DNA of 40,847 nucleotides from assembly GCA_001563335.1 (NCBI GenBank), contig LRSL01000083.1:1-40847 (forward strand). The letters run 5' to 3'. The notes under the pieces were generated by a model that made no database searches, had not been told where the DNA came from, and saw only the letters and a program-made list of their open reading frames with translations. A program made the position numbers and the translations under genes. Position 1 is the first letter of the stretch. Each line of letters starts with the position of its first letter. Below, piece after piece: positions 6,038 to 13,713 of this stretch. The stretch comes from Candidatus Thorarchaeota archaeon SMTZ1-45. GTDB taxonomy: Archaea > Asgardarchaeota > Thorarchaeia > Thorarchaeales > Thorarchaeaceae.

Positions 6038-8455
6038 CTACTGGACGGCTTCCACTTTGGCTGATTCCATGCCAAAATCAGCGGGTTTTGTGCTCTTCCT
6101 TATTGCCCAGATAGTAATCATGGTCATTACCGCCAATGCAGCCAATAAGGCCAGATTGATAGTCATGTCAGCACCAAACTTGTACACTGTCAGCATTGGT
6201 GCTAGAATCAGGCTTAGAAGATTGACCACTTTGATCATTGGATTAAGAGCGGGACCAGCAGTGTCTTTGAGAGGATCACCTACAGTATCACCAACAACAC
6301 CACATTTGTGCCGCTCAGAGCCTTTGCCTGTATTATGCGCAACATCGCAAGGCTCGTCTTCAATGGACTTCTTTGCGTTATCCCATGCACCTCCTGCATT
6401 GGACATAAACACAGCTAGCAATTGGCCTGAAATGATGATACCACCAAGGAATCCACCTAAAGCAGCTTCTTGGAACAAGATGCCGACCATTATTGGAATA
6501 CTGACAGTAATAGCAGCTAGAGAGATGAGCTCTTTCTGAGCTGCAGTTGTTGAGATTCCAACAGCTCTGTCATAATCTGGTTTAACAGTGCCTTCAAGGA
6601 TTCCTGGAATCTTAAACTGGCGCCGGACTTCTTTGACCATCTCGCCAGCAGCTCTTGTTACAGCCTTCATGTTCAGAGCAGAGAAAAGCCATGGTAGTGC
6701 AGCTCCGAGAAGTACTCCTGAGAAGACCAAAGGATCGTCTATTCGAATACCAGTTTCTAGCAGTCCTGTGTATGCTGCATAGCTGTTGAACAGGCTAACT
6801 GCAGCTATAACCGCAGAAGCAATCGCTACTCCTTTGGTGATGGCTTTGGTTGTGTTACCAACTGCATCAAGCTCATGCATTGTCCTTTGGGACTCATGAT
6901 CAAAGTCTCCTGGTGAGAGCTCTCCAATACCAGCAGCGTTGTCACTGATAGGCCCATAGCTATCCATTGCTACATTGTTACCAGTGTGTGACAACATTCC
7001 AATACCAATCAAAGCAATACCGTATAGAGTCCAGACAGCTCCTGAGATATCAGCTACAAAGAATGGTGAAAGGGCAACAGCAATAGGGTGCAAGAACAGC
7101 GCAGCTGCAATTCCGAAGGTTGTCACAATCACAACGAGCGCAGCGACTGTCGACTCATAGCCTGCAACCAGACCAGACAGTATAAAGGTCGCAGTACCCG
7201 TATCTGCAGATTTTACTATTTCCTGAACTGGTGGTTTCTTTAGAGATGTAAAGTAGCTAGTTATGGGATTGAAGGAAACAGCCAGCATAACACCAACAGC
7301 TACCAATATTCCGAATCTAAGATCTCCAACATAGAACCAAGAGAGAAGCATTGTCAGTGTGATAGTAAATGCGCTTGAAGCCTCATATGAGAGGAACATC
7401 GCTTTTTCTGCATAAACAGCTCTCTTCCTAAGTAGTTTAGGCCAAACAGGAACCATAAATGTACCGATCATTGATGATATGACTCCAACAGCCCTGACAA
7501 AGAGTGGGAATACAACTAATGCGAATGCACCACCAGGTAGTAGTGAGGCATTATACGCAGGATCAAGATACAGCACAATGGCAAGAATCAGAGATGAAAC
7601 GATTGTCACTTCGTATGACTCGAAAATGTCCGCTGCCATTCCAGCGCAGTCACCAACATTATCGCCAACAAGGTCAGCAACAACAGCGGCGTTTCTAGGA
7701 TCATCCTCAGGTAGTCCATGTTCTACTTTTCCAACTAGGTCAGCACCAACATCGGCTGCTTTAGTATATATACCACCACCGACTCTCATAAAGAGAGCAA
7801 GTAATGTGCCACCAAGACCAAAACCTAGTAGTGCATCAGGCGCTGCAATACCATAAATGATGAAGATTGCAGTTCCACCAAGAAGACCAAGACCATCAGT
7901 CAACATGCCTGTAAAGGTACCACCACGATAGGAAATTGTCAATGCTCGGTTGTATCTATTTTCACCTTCACGTGTAGCTTGTGCAACTCGTATGTTTGAT
8001 TCAACAGCGATTCTCATCCCAAGTTGTCCTACAATGAGAGAGAAGCTTGCACCAAGAACAAAGGCAAGTGATCGACCAATACCAACCACTATCTGAATCT
8101 GTTGAAGAACTGCGAGAGCTGCTGGCTCTTGTGCAACAATCTGTTCTCTAGTAATACCCCAAAGGGCAAGAGTACCATCTTCAGGAATTGTTACATAAAC
8201 TGTGAAGAAAAGGGCACCTGAGAGCACTATCAGAATGGGTAGTATTGTTTTAAGCTGTCTACCAAGATACGATAATGCACCTTCTCTTATACCATTCCAG
8301 ACTGATTGCATTTGCTCTGTTCCCTTAGGGAGTGAAAGAACATCTCTTCGGAGCCACCAAGCATACACGAGACTGGCAAAAGCAGCTAGAACAACAGTTA
8401 GAATCATCAACTGCTCAAACCAATGCATTCCAGCAAATGTCTCGAATAATTGCAT
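6038..8455 (-). CDS. hppA: Membrane-bound proton-translocating pyrophosphatase, potassium-independent type
   Basis: About 805 residues with some 16 hydrophobic segments. It hydrolyses pyrophosphate and pumps protons across the membrane. Counting from the upstream ATG at 8461, the substrate-binding motif DVGADLVGKVE is at 237-247, followed by LPEDDPRN and DNVGDCAGMAADIFESY (267-283); SYGPISDNAAGI is near 501-512 and DNAKKSIED is near the C-terminus. The determinant motif reads GNTTKA, with Lys at about 539; potassium-dependent enzymes have Ala there, so this should be the potassium-independent, proton-pumping class. The ATG at 8455 is preferred because GGTGA lies 8 nt before it; for the ATG at 8461 the spacing is only 1-2 nt. 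It is a single-gene transcript, with a likely promoter near 8600 and a terminator at 6004-6022. Confidence 0.95.
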   Translation of the reverse strand: MQLFETFAGMHWFEQLMILTVVLAAFASLVYAWWLRRDVLSLPKGTEQMQSVWNGIREGALSYLGRQLKTILPILIVLSGALFFTVYVTIPEDGTLALWGITREQIVAQEPAALAVLQQIQIVVGIGRSLAFVLGASFSLIVGQLGMRIAVESNIRVAQATREGENRYNRALTISYRGGTFTGMLTDGLGLLGGTAIFIIYGIAAPDALLGFGLGGTLLALFMRVGGGIYTKAADVGADLVGKVEHGLPEDDPRNAAVVADLVGDNVGDCAGMAADIFESYEVTIVSSLILAIVLYLDPAYNASLLPGGAFALVVFPLFVRAVGVISSMIGTFMVPVWPKLLRKRAVYAEKAMFLSYEASSAFTITLTMLLSWFYVGDLRFGILVAVGVMLAVSFNPITSYFTSLKKPPVQEIVKSADTGTATFILSGLVAGYESTVAALVVIVTTFGIAAALFLHPIAVALSPFFVADISGAVWTLYGIALIGIGMLSHTGNNVAMDSYGPISDNAAGIGELSPGDFDHESQRTMHELDAVGNTTKAITKGVAIASAVIAAVSLFNSYAAYTGLLETGIRIDDPLVFSGVLLGAALPWLFSALNMKAVTRAAGEMVKEVRRQFKIPGILEGTVKPDYDRAVGISTTAAQKELISLAAITVSIPIMVGILFQEAALGGFLGGIIISGQLLAVFMSNAGGAWDNAKKSIEDEPCDVAHNTGKGSERHKCGVVGDTVGDPLKDTAGPALNPMIKVVNLLSLILAPMLTVYKFGADMTINLALLAALAVMTMITIWAIRKSTKPADFGMESAKVEAVQ

Positions 8456-8598
8456 AATCATTTCACCACTTCAAGGGTCTCCAGCACTTCGAAGGGATGT
8501 TTGGCACCCTATCTGAAGCCCTTGCCGTTTCGATTTCCGCAATGTTGGCCCCCTTTAAGGGTTACCTTACGACATAGTTTACGCAAGTACGGAGTTGC

Positions 8599-8610
8599 CT
8601 ATTTATTTTG
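8599..8610 (-). promoter_or_regulatory. Probable TATA box of the pyrophosphatase gene
   Basis: On the minus strand CAAAATAAATAG matches an archaeal TATA element. Transcription would begin near 8575, leaving a leader of about 115 nt that contains the small hairpin CCCTT-T-AAGGG near 8560. The leader is long for an archaeal gene. Confidence 0.45.
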
Positions 8611-8621
8611 AATAGCTTAAA

Positions 8622-8645
8622 ATTCCTCAACCATCTTGAAGGAAT
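8622..8645 (-). terminator. Hairpin after the NTF2-like gene
   Basis: ATTCCTCAA and TTGAAGGAAT pair with one bulged base around the loop CCATC, about 14 nt after the stop of the minus-strand gene ending at 8659. TTTT follows in the direction of transcription. Confidence 0.5.
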
Positions 8646-8658
8646 AGTTAAGGGATAA

Positions 8659-9042
8659 TCAAGAAATCCCTAGCTTCTTTCGAGTTTCCACATTATCATC
8701 ATAAACTCGCCATTCTCCAACTAGACCATCACGAATTTTTGCAGTCCAAATAGCAGGGCCATCTAATGGCTCATAAGAGCATTCAGAGAATCCCGCCATT
8801 ATAACAAGTCCTTCTTTCACTTCGATGTGTGTGAAATTATTCCGGTAGTCAGGATAGTTTTTGAAAAAATCGAACCAACCAGAAACCATTAGCGAACGTC
8901 CTTCATGAACCTCTCCAGGTATATCGATGAAGACATGATCCTCAGTCATCATCTCACCAAGACCAGTTAAGTCTCGAGCATTAATTCTCTCATTGAACTT
9001 CAAAGCAGTTGAAATGAGCTCAGACTCCTCCACGCAAATCAC
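8659..9042 (-). CDS. SnoaL/NTF2-like protein
   Basis: 127 residues, the usual size of a single NTF2-like cone domain. The pattern fits: an N-terminal helix (ALKFNERINARDLTGLGEMM), the turn TEDHVFIDIPGEVHEGRSLMVSGWFDFFKNYPDY typical of SnoaL-like proteins, then beta strands ending in IWTAKIRDGLVGEWRVYDDN. Such domains act as small isomerases, hydrolases or ligand-binding proteins, so no reaction is assigned. The listed start is a GTG at 9042; a second GTG nine bases later is equally possible. The divergent KARI-like gene begins 58 nt away, so the two promoters must lie close together or overlap. Confidence 0.75.
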   Translation of the reverse strand: MICVEESELISTALKFNERINARDLTGLGEMMTEDHVFIDIPGEVHEGRSLMVSGWFDFFKNYPDYRNNFTHIEVKEGLVIMAGFSECSYEPLDGPAIWTAKIRDGLVGEWRVYDDNVETRKKLGIS

Positions 9043-9100
9043 GCTCGAAATTAATTACGACCACAAACGCATTTAACATCTGCCAATTCACTTCGGAGAT

Positions 9101-10156
9101 ATGGTCGATTCAAAGGACATAGCAAAGGAATTGAAAACTCCAGTCTATTTCAATGAGGATGCTAACCTAAATATCTTGCAGGAACCGATTGCCATCATTG
9201 GATATGGCAACCAGGGAAGAGCTCAAGCCCTCAATCTCAAAGATAGTGGATTGGAGGTCCTAGTTGGTAATATCCATGATGAATATTGGGACATGGCAAA
9301 AGAAGATGGATTTGAGGTCCTTGAGATACAAGAGGCGGCCAAGAGAGCCAAAATTATTCTCTTTTTGATTCCAGACGAACTTCAACCATCCATCTTCGAA
9401 ACGCAGATCAAGCCCACTCTTGAGAGGGATAAGGTCCTATGCTTCGCATCGGGATACAACATCACGTTTGAAACAATCTCAGTATCCCAAGATTTTGACA
9501 CAATCTTAGTTGCGCCAAGAATGATAGGGAAAGGTGTGAGAGAGTCATATCTGAATGGCAGAGGGTTCTATTCCTTCATTGGAGTGCATAATGATGCATC
9601 AGGAAGAGCAAAGGATTTTGCACTTGCAATTGCTAAAGGTATTGGATCGACAAAACCAGGGGGTGCAATTCTTGAGGTCACCTTCCGACAAGAAGCAGAA
9701 CTTGATTTGTTCAATGAACAATGCTTCGGCCCTGCTTTTGGACAAGTTCTAACTTGTGCTGTTGATGTAGCCATTGAAGCAGGATATCCACCAGAGATTG
9801 TGCTTCTAGAACTCTATATGTCTGGTGAGTTTGCTTACACAGCAGAGATGATTGCAAAGATGGGCACGCTGAAGCAACTTGAGCTTCATTCTCCAACTAG
9901 TCAGTATGGGAGCATGTCAAGAGGAATTCGTTATGCAAGTCCTGAATTGAGAGAAGCGATGAAACAGTCACTACGTGAAATACAAGATGGAACGTTTGCC
10001 AAAGAATTTGCAGAGGAATACAAACTGGACTTGGAGATTCTCGATGACATGAAAGAAATGGCGAAGGACATTCCTATTGTTTATCTTGATAGCGCAGTGC
10101 GAGAGAAACTAAGATTTGCGGATGATTCGAGAGGGTATAACTCAAGGCATCTATGA
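9101..10156 (+). CDS. Ketol-acid reductoisomerase family protein with altered active site
   Basis: 351 residues, similar to class I KARI (about 330). The N-terminal Rossmann fold has GYGNQG (34-39), then the cofactor loop VGNIHDEYWDMA, which has acidic residues where NADPH enzymes carry Arg/Ser; this hints at NADH use. The C-terminal helical domain keeps the metal ligands in AELDLFNEQ (D202, E206), later acidic positions (E237, E243) and a Ser-rich SPTSQYGSMS segment. However, the canonical AHGFNIHF reads ASGYNITF, so the catalytic His is Ser, and APKGPGH reads APRMIGK. This is probably a relative reducing a different substrate, not a proven step of branched-chain amino acid synthesis; no other ilv gene is nearby. 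GGAG lies only 2 nt before the ATG. The stop overlaps the next gene by ATGA. Confidence 0.85.
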   Translation: MVDSKDIAKELKTPVYFNEDANLNILQEPIAIIGYGNQGRAQALNLKDSGLEVLVGNIHDEYWDMAKEDGFEVLEIQEAAKRAKIILFLIPDELQPSIFETQIKPTLERDKVLCFASGYNITFETISVSQDFDTILVAPRMIGKGVRESYLNGRGFYSFIGVHNDASGRAKDFALAIAKGIGSTKPGGAILEVTFRQEAELDLFNEQCFGPAFGQVLTCAVDVAIEAGYPPEIVLLELYMSGEFAYTAEMIAKMGTLKQLELHSPTSQYGSMSRGIRYASPELREAMKQSLREIQDGTFAKEFAEEYKLDLEILDDMKEMAKDIPIVYLDSAVREKLRFADDSRGYNSRHL

Positions 10157-10314
10157 CTAGATCAACTTGGGATTATGAGGCTATTGGCGGCATCGTTGGA
10201 TTTCTTTTGAATCGAGGTCTTGATCCTGTTTTCCACGCTTGTTTTCAACTTGAAATCTTCCTGAGTTTGGTTTTTGGTTTTCTCATTCTACTACTAATAT
10301 GGATTACAAAATGA
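10153..10314 (+). CDS. 53-residue membrane microprotein coupled to the KARI-like gene
   Basis: The ATG at 10153 overlaps the stop of the KARI-like gene in an ATGA, the classic arrangement for translational coupling. The 53 residues begin with a soluble part (MTRSTWDYEAIGGIVGFLLN) and end with one strong hydrophobic helix (IFLSLVFGFLILLLIWITK). I know of no family. It may tether the enzyme to the membrane or act with it; that is inference from the overlap alone. A chance ORF is possible, but the exact overlap and the clean transmembrane helix argue against it. Confidence 0.55.
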   Translation: MTRSTWDYEAIGGIVGFLLNRGLDPVFHACFQLEIFLSLVFGFLILLLIWITK

Positions 10315-10484
10315 CTTCTCATGATAATTCTGAACAACATGTGTCAGAAAGGGCAAGTTACCTCGATTCCTGCCATACAAAATGAGGAGTAGAGGTAATA
10401 AGCATTCATTGAGTTTTAGATAGCTTGAAGACTTCGTTATGTTTCAATAGCTGATACGAAGGAAAGTACTCTTTTGAACAGGTT

Positions 10485-10601
10485 ATGATAAAATTGATCC
10501 AATGTCGAAGATGCAAAAAGAAGATTAGAGGAGAACCAGTCCTTGTGGGAACTCCAGCTCGCCCTTACTGTAAGAGTTGTGCGAACAAAGTGATACCATA
10601 A
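10485..10601 (+). CDS. 38-residue zinc-ribbon microprotein
   Basis: The ATG at 10485 opens a 38-residue frame with CRRC and, 20 residues later, CKSC: a compact four-Cys zinc knuckle pair (MIKLIQCRRCKKK at the N-terminus, YCKSCANKVIP at the C-terminus). The protein is strongly basic, which suits RNA or DNA binding. It is preceded only by a weak GG-containing site. Tiny zinc proteins of this kind are common in archaea but mostly uncharacterised. The gene lies alone between the KARI/microprotein pair and the tRNA gene on the other strand. Confidence 0.6.
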   Translation: MIKLIQCRRCKKKIRGEPVLVGTPARPYCKSCANKVIP

Positions 10602-10650
10602 ACAAAGTCATGCGTTTCTCTCTCTTATACTGTGGAAAAATGAGGTGTGG

Positions 10651-10724
10651 TGGACCGAGCGAGATTTGAACTCGCGACCTTCTGGATGCAAACCAGACGA
10701 TCTGCCAGGCTGATCTATCGGCCC
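10651..10724 (-). tRNA. tRNA-Ala (TGC), with encoded CCA to 10648
   Basis: The minus strand folds as a full cloverleaf: acceptor GGGCCGA/TCGGTCC, D arm GATC/GATC, anticodon arm TCTGG-TTTGCAT-CCAGA and T arm GCGAG-TTCAAAT-CTCGC, with discriminator A. The anticodon TGC reads GCA codons for alanine, and the acceptor has the G3-U70 pair that marks alanine tRNAs. The CCA end is encoded (10650-10648). Downstream on the minus strand TCATTTTTCC gives a T5 stop signal. No intron is present. Confidence 0.96.
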
Positions 10725-10754
10725 ATGTCTAGCGAGAGAGTTTTCGAACGAATG

Positions 10755-10760
10755 TTTTAA
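10755..10760 (-). promoter_or_regulatory. Probable TATA box of tRNA-Ala
   Basis: TTAAAA on the minus strand lies 31-36 nt before the mature 5' end, which fits a transcript starting a few bases upstream of the tRNA. Confidence 0.45.
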
Positions 10761-10793
10761 CCCTTACGCTCTCGACGTATTCCTACGTAAGGG
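10761..10793. terminator. Hairpin between the ZPR1 gene and tRNA-Ala
   Basis: CCCTTACG (10761-10768) pairs with CGTAAGGG (10786-10793). A competing inner hairpin, ACGTA-TTCC-TACGT (10775-10788), uses part of the same sequence. It lies after the ZPR1 stop and just upstream of the tRNA promoter, so it may end the ZPR1 transcript. Confidence 0.4.
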
Positions 10794-10842
10794 GGAAGTA
10801 TATTATTCATAAAATCTTCATCTTCACCGCTAGGAAGGTGCA

Positions 10843-11454
10843 TTAACCTACAGTTTTATGATAGTCCTCGCGAAACACATCGAGCCAGAAAGGAGCACCT
10901 TTTAGCTTTGATGCTTCTTCTGAGCTTAGTTCCTCATACTTAACCTTAGACATGTCGTCGGGAATGATTCCACTAACACCTGCTGGGTCTTCAATAACTA
11001 GAGTGAATCGAAATTCCCCTTCAATTGCAAGATCCATCATTTTAAGAATCTCAACACCCTTCGCCTTCTCTTCAGGTTGCTCTGCAAAATCAATGGCAGT
11101 TTCTACAACAGACATTGTCCGTTGAAGAACACCTTCAACATTTGTTATGAAAGATTCAGCTGCAGGACCAGGTTCAACATCAATGCCAAACTCTGGAAGT
11201 CTGAATGTACCAGACCCTGAACGAACAACACGGGCTCGGAGAAGTTCAGGATTATCAACATGAAGTGTGAAACGAGCAGGTTTCCTCTGCTCTGCTGAAA
11301 AAACATCATTATGACTGAAGTTACATAATGGACATTGCATTGAGAACATAGCTAACTCATTGAAGAAAGGGATACTATACAGTAGAGATCGTACTCTGAG
11401 TTTTGCCTTATCACAGGAGGGACACATTAAACTAATCTCTTCATTCTGCGACAT
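10843..11454 (-). CDS. ZPR1-type zinc-finger protein
   Basis: 203 residues from the ATG at 11454 (a GTG nine bases upstream is also in frame). It has one ZPR1 unit: the zinc finger CPSC (near residues 10-13) and CPLC (near 41-44), with the family-specific spacing over SLLYSIPFFNELAMFSMQ and the following NFSHNDV. The beta/alpha domain follows, with the FTLHVDNPELLRARVVRSGSGT strand, the PEFGIDVEPG turn, a helical EGVLQRTMSVVETA segment and FTLVIEDPAGVSGI, which resembles the DPSGNS loop. Eukaryotic ZPR1 has two such units and binds elongation factor eEF1A; archaeal forms have one, as here. The interaction with elongation factor 1A is inference from the eukaryotic protein. Confidence 0.88.
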   Translation of the reverse strand: MSQNEEISLMCPSCDKAKLRVRSLLYSIPFFNELAMFSMQCPLCNFSHNDVFSAEQRKPARFTLHVDNPELLRARVVRSGSGTFRLPEFGIDVEPGPAAESFITNVEGVLQRTMSVVETAIDFAEQPEEKAKGVEILKMMDLAIEGEFRFTLVIEDPAGVSGIIPDDMSKVKYEELSSEEASKLKGAPFWLDVFREDYHKTVG

Positions 11455-11637
11455 GAAAATCACATCTGCTGGAGGACATTATCCTATAAGGGTGACCATC
11501 GGGGATAATAGCTATTTGCTGAATACATCACTAGAAATCTCAAAAGCATCCGTGTAAGTAATTCATACAGACACGCAATGTAGTATCAAAGACAAATAGG
11601 ACTTGGGCAGTTCTTATAGAAACGAGGAGTACACCCC

Positions 11638-12843
11638 ATGGAAATCAATAGTATATACATCATAAAACGTGATACAGGGGTGTGTCTATATCATAAGGAT
11701 TTCACAGAGTCAGCGTTTGACCCGCAGTTATTATCATCATTTCTTGTTGCTATGACATCTTTTTTTGATGAAGCAACACGCTCAGTGACATCACAAGCAC
11801 GAGCGTTCGAAGGCACTCACTATAAGATAATAGTTGAATTTGGTGAATGGACTCTTGGAGCGGTTTCAACTAAAGAAGATACAGCAGATACTAGGACTAA
11901 ACTGAGAAGATTGATTGAACGGTTTGAAGAGCAATTTAATGTTCTTAGATGGGTTGATATTGACCTTGCTGTTCACACTAGATTTGAGCAGAGTGTCATT
12001 GATGAGTTTGTGAGAAGCATCATACATTCTGATACAATCATAACAGTTCGTCCAGAATGGAAACACTACACAAAGAAGGCGGAAGTTATCTCCTTCCTAC
12101 GATTGATACCTTCAATCTGCTCAGTTAAAGAGGCAGCAGAGTTCCTTGAGATTCCTCTTGAAGTGGGACTTAATTTAGCTGCTGAAGCATTATGGGAAAA
12201 AGCAATCACAGTAGATAATCCCGTAAAACCTGATGATATCTATCAAGCAATGTCCATCACAGGAACAAATCCATTAACAGGACCTATATCTCCCGAAACA
12301 GTAAGAACACTCACAGAGTTTGATGGAGAAACCCCAATATCAATTGCAGCTGAACGTCTTAAGACAGCAGATCTCAAGAGATTTCTCGATGATGTAGCCC
12401 TTCTTGAGAAGAGAAAAATGATTGAACTCGTATCGCCAGCGCATTCAGTGGCAATACGATACACATCAGCACTTCAGTCACTATTGAAGAATTGTGCGAA
12501 TATTATTGGTCTGAGTGTTATGAGGAGCGTTTTTTTGGCATCAAAGCAACAACTAGTGGCTAATTATCCTTGGCTTGCATTTGTCAGCTTAGAGGAAGGT
12601 GTTGATATTGAACTTAGGAGTTCCCTAACAGCTGCGACAATAAGGGGTACAATAAGTCCGGATGTAATCAATGATGGGTTTAGGGTTCTGCTGCAATTTG
12701 TCACAAAGAAAGTCAAAGATCTTCTGGGTTCAAATCCAATCAATAGAATAGTGACCAACACAAGAAGAGAGATACAAAATCATTTCCCAAGTACAGCTTA
12801 TGAAATAGAATGGGAGTATCTAACAGCCTTAAAATCATCGTAA
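11638..12843 (+). CDS. Protein with probable N-terminal longin-like domain
   Basis: 401 residues, no transmembrane segment. The ATG at 11638 follows GAGGAG by 8 nt. Residues 1-105 show the pattern of a longin/SNARE-like fold: a first strand IYIIKRDTGVCLYHKDF, a long helix LLSSFLVAMTSFFDEA, strands YKIIVEFGEWTLGAVS, and a helix TRTKLRRLIERFEEQF. The rest is helical, with a probable winged helix near 140-190 (VISFLRLIPSICSVKEAAEFLEIPLEVGLNLAAEALW) and a C-terminal domain I cannot place. Longin and roadblock domains attached to other domains are abundant in Asgard archaea, where they are thought to work with small GTPases. The domain call rests on pattern only. A membrane protein follows 61 nt downstream. 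Confidence 0.6.
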   Translation: MEINSIYIIKRDTGVCLYHKDFTESAFDPQLLSSFLVAMTSFFDEATRSVTSQARAFEGTHYKIIVEFGEWTLGAVSTKEDTADTRTKLRRLIERFEEQFNVLRWVDIDLAVHTRFEQSVIDEFVRSIIHSDTIITVRPEWKHYTKKAEVISFLRLIPSICSVKEAAEFLEIPLEVGLNLAAEALWEKAITVDNPVKPDDIYQAMSITGTNPLTGPISPETVRTLTEFDGETPISIAAERLKTADLKRFLDDVALLEKRKMIELVSPAHSVAIRYTSALQSLLKNCANIIGLSVMRSVFLASKQQLVANYPWLAFVSLEEGVDIELRSSLTAATIRGTISPDVINDGFRVLLQFVTKKVKDLLGSNPINRIVTNTRREIQNHFPSTAYEIEWEYLTALKSS

Positions 12844-12904
12844 CAATATACAAAACAGGATTGAGAAACTCAATGAATATAGTGCATCAGGAGTAAGAAT
12901 CAGA

Positions 12905-13699
12905 TTGGCAAGGTGGATTTATGCAGCATTTGTCATTTTGTTGGGAATATTCATCCTTGTTGTTTCCGGAATTCTCGTAATGGTTGGTTTTGATGCACTT
13001 GTTTTCTCTGCAGCAAGTATCATCGCACCTATGGTTGCTCTTAGTATTGGAATAATGGGAATAAGCTTCTTTGGTCGGGAATCATTTCTGAAAGAGGACC
13101 GATTCCATACCCTAAACGTATGGATTGCATTTGGTTTGATTTTCTTTTGTCTAGCAGATATTACAGCGATTTTGGTATACATGAACGAAAATTCCGCACA
13201 AATCTGTTTCACAATAGGCCTTGTCCAGATACCTGGGTTACTCCTGTGGGCATTGGGAATAGTTGGATATCTTAAGTCCCTTAACTCATCATTGAAATTG
13301 ACTGAAGGAACTCAACTCTGGCTAGCTCTAGGAGTCATTACTACACTAACATCACTTTCACTTGTTGTAATTTTCGCGATATTATTTCCTTCAAGAAATC
13401 TACTATCAACCATAGTATCTGTACCAATAATCGTCGTTCTGGGGCTTATCCTTTGCATCATCTCTGGAACTTTATGGATTTTCAGAGATGGTTATCTTGC
13501 AAGACCGCTTCTCTTGCTATTTTTTGGAGTCGCGCTTCTCTTTATGCGTAGTGTGATCTGGCAAGTTGAAGATTATTGCAGTGGAAGTTCATTCAGCCAA
13601 ATAACAGCAATCGAGTCATATCTTCTCGTAGGAGCATCCTTTCTCATTGCAAGCAAACTGAATATCATCTTCGAATCCAGCGAAGGAGCAATGAGGTGA
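12905..13699 (+). CDS. Multi-pass integral membrane protein
   Basis: 264 residues from a TTG at 12905, with GGAG about 11 nt upstream. About eight hydrophobic helices span nearly the whole length, for example WIYAAFVILLGIFILVVSG (4-22), LNVWIAFGLIFFCLADITAI (69-88), PIIVVLGLILCIISGTLWIF (around 173-192) and ESYLLVGASFLIASKLNIIF near the end. Soluble loops are very short and no catalytic motif is visible. The layout resembles membrane parts of archaeal sensor proteins, but no output domain is attached. It may form an operon with the longin-like gene 61 nt upstream. The convergent ABC gene ends 14 nt beyond its stop. Confidence 0.65.
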   Translation: MARWIYAAFVILLGIFILVVSGILVMVGFDALVFSAASIIAPMVALSIGIMGISFFGRESFLKEDRFHTLNVWIAFGLIFFCLADITAILVYMNENSAQICFTIGLVQIPGLLLWALGIVGYLKSLNSSLKLTEGTQLWLALGVITTLTSLSLVVIFAILFPSRNLLSTIVSVPIIVVLGLILCIISGTLWIFRDGYLARPLLLLFFGVALLFMRSVIWQVEDYCSGSSFSQITAIESYLLVGASFLIASKLNIIFESSEGAMR

Positions 13700-13713
13700 T
13701 CACCTCTTCTCGC

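Noticed and set aside
6015..8516. Plus-strand frames opposite the pyrophosphatase gene (for example 6015-6539 and 7479-7856)
   Set aside because: They mirror the strongly coding minus strand, have Ser/Thr/Pro-rich shadow composition and no ribosome sites or motifs.
9101..10156. Gene symbol ilvC
   Set aside because: Catalytic residues differ from true KARI and no branched-chain pathway genes are adjacent, so the symbol would overstate the function.
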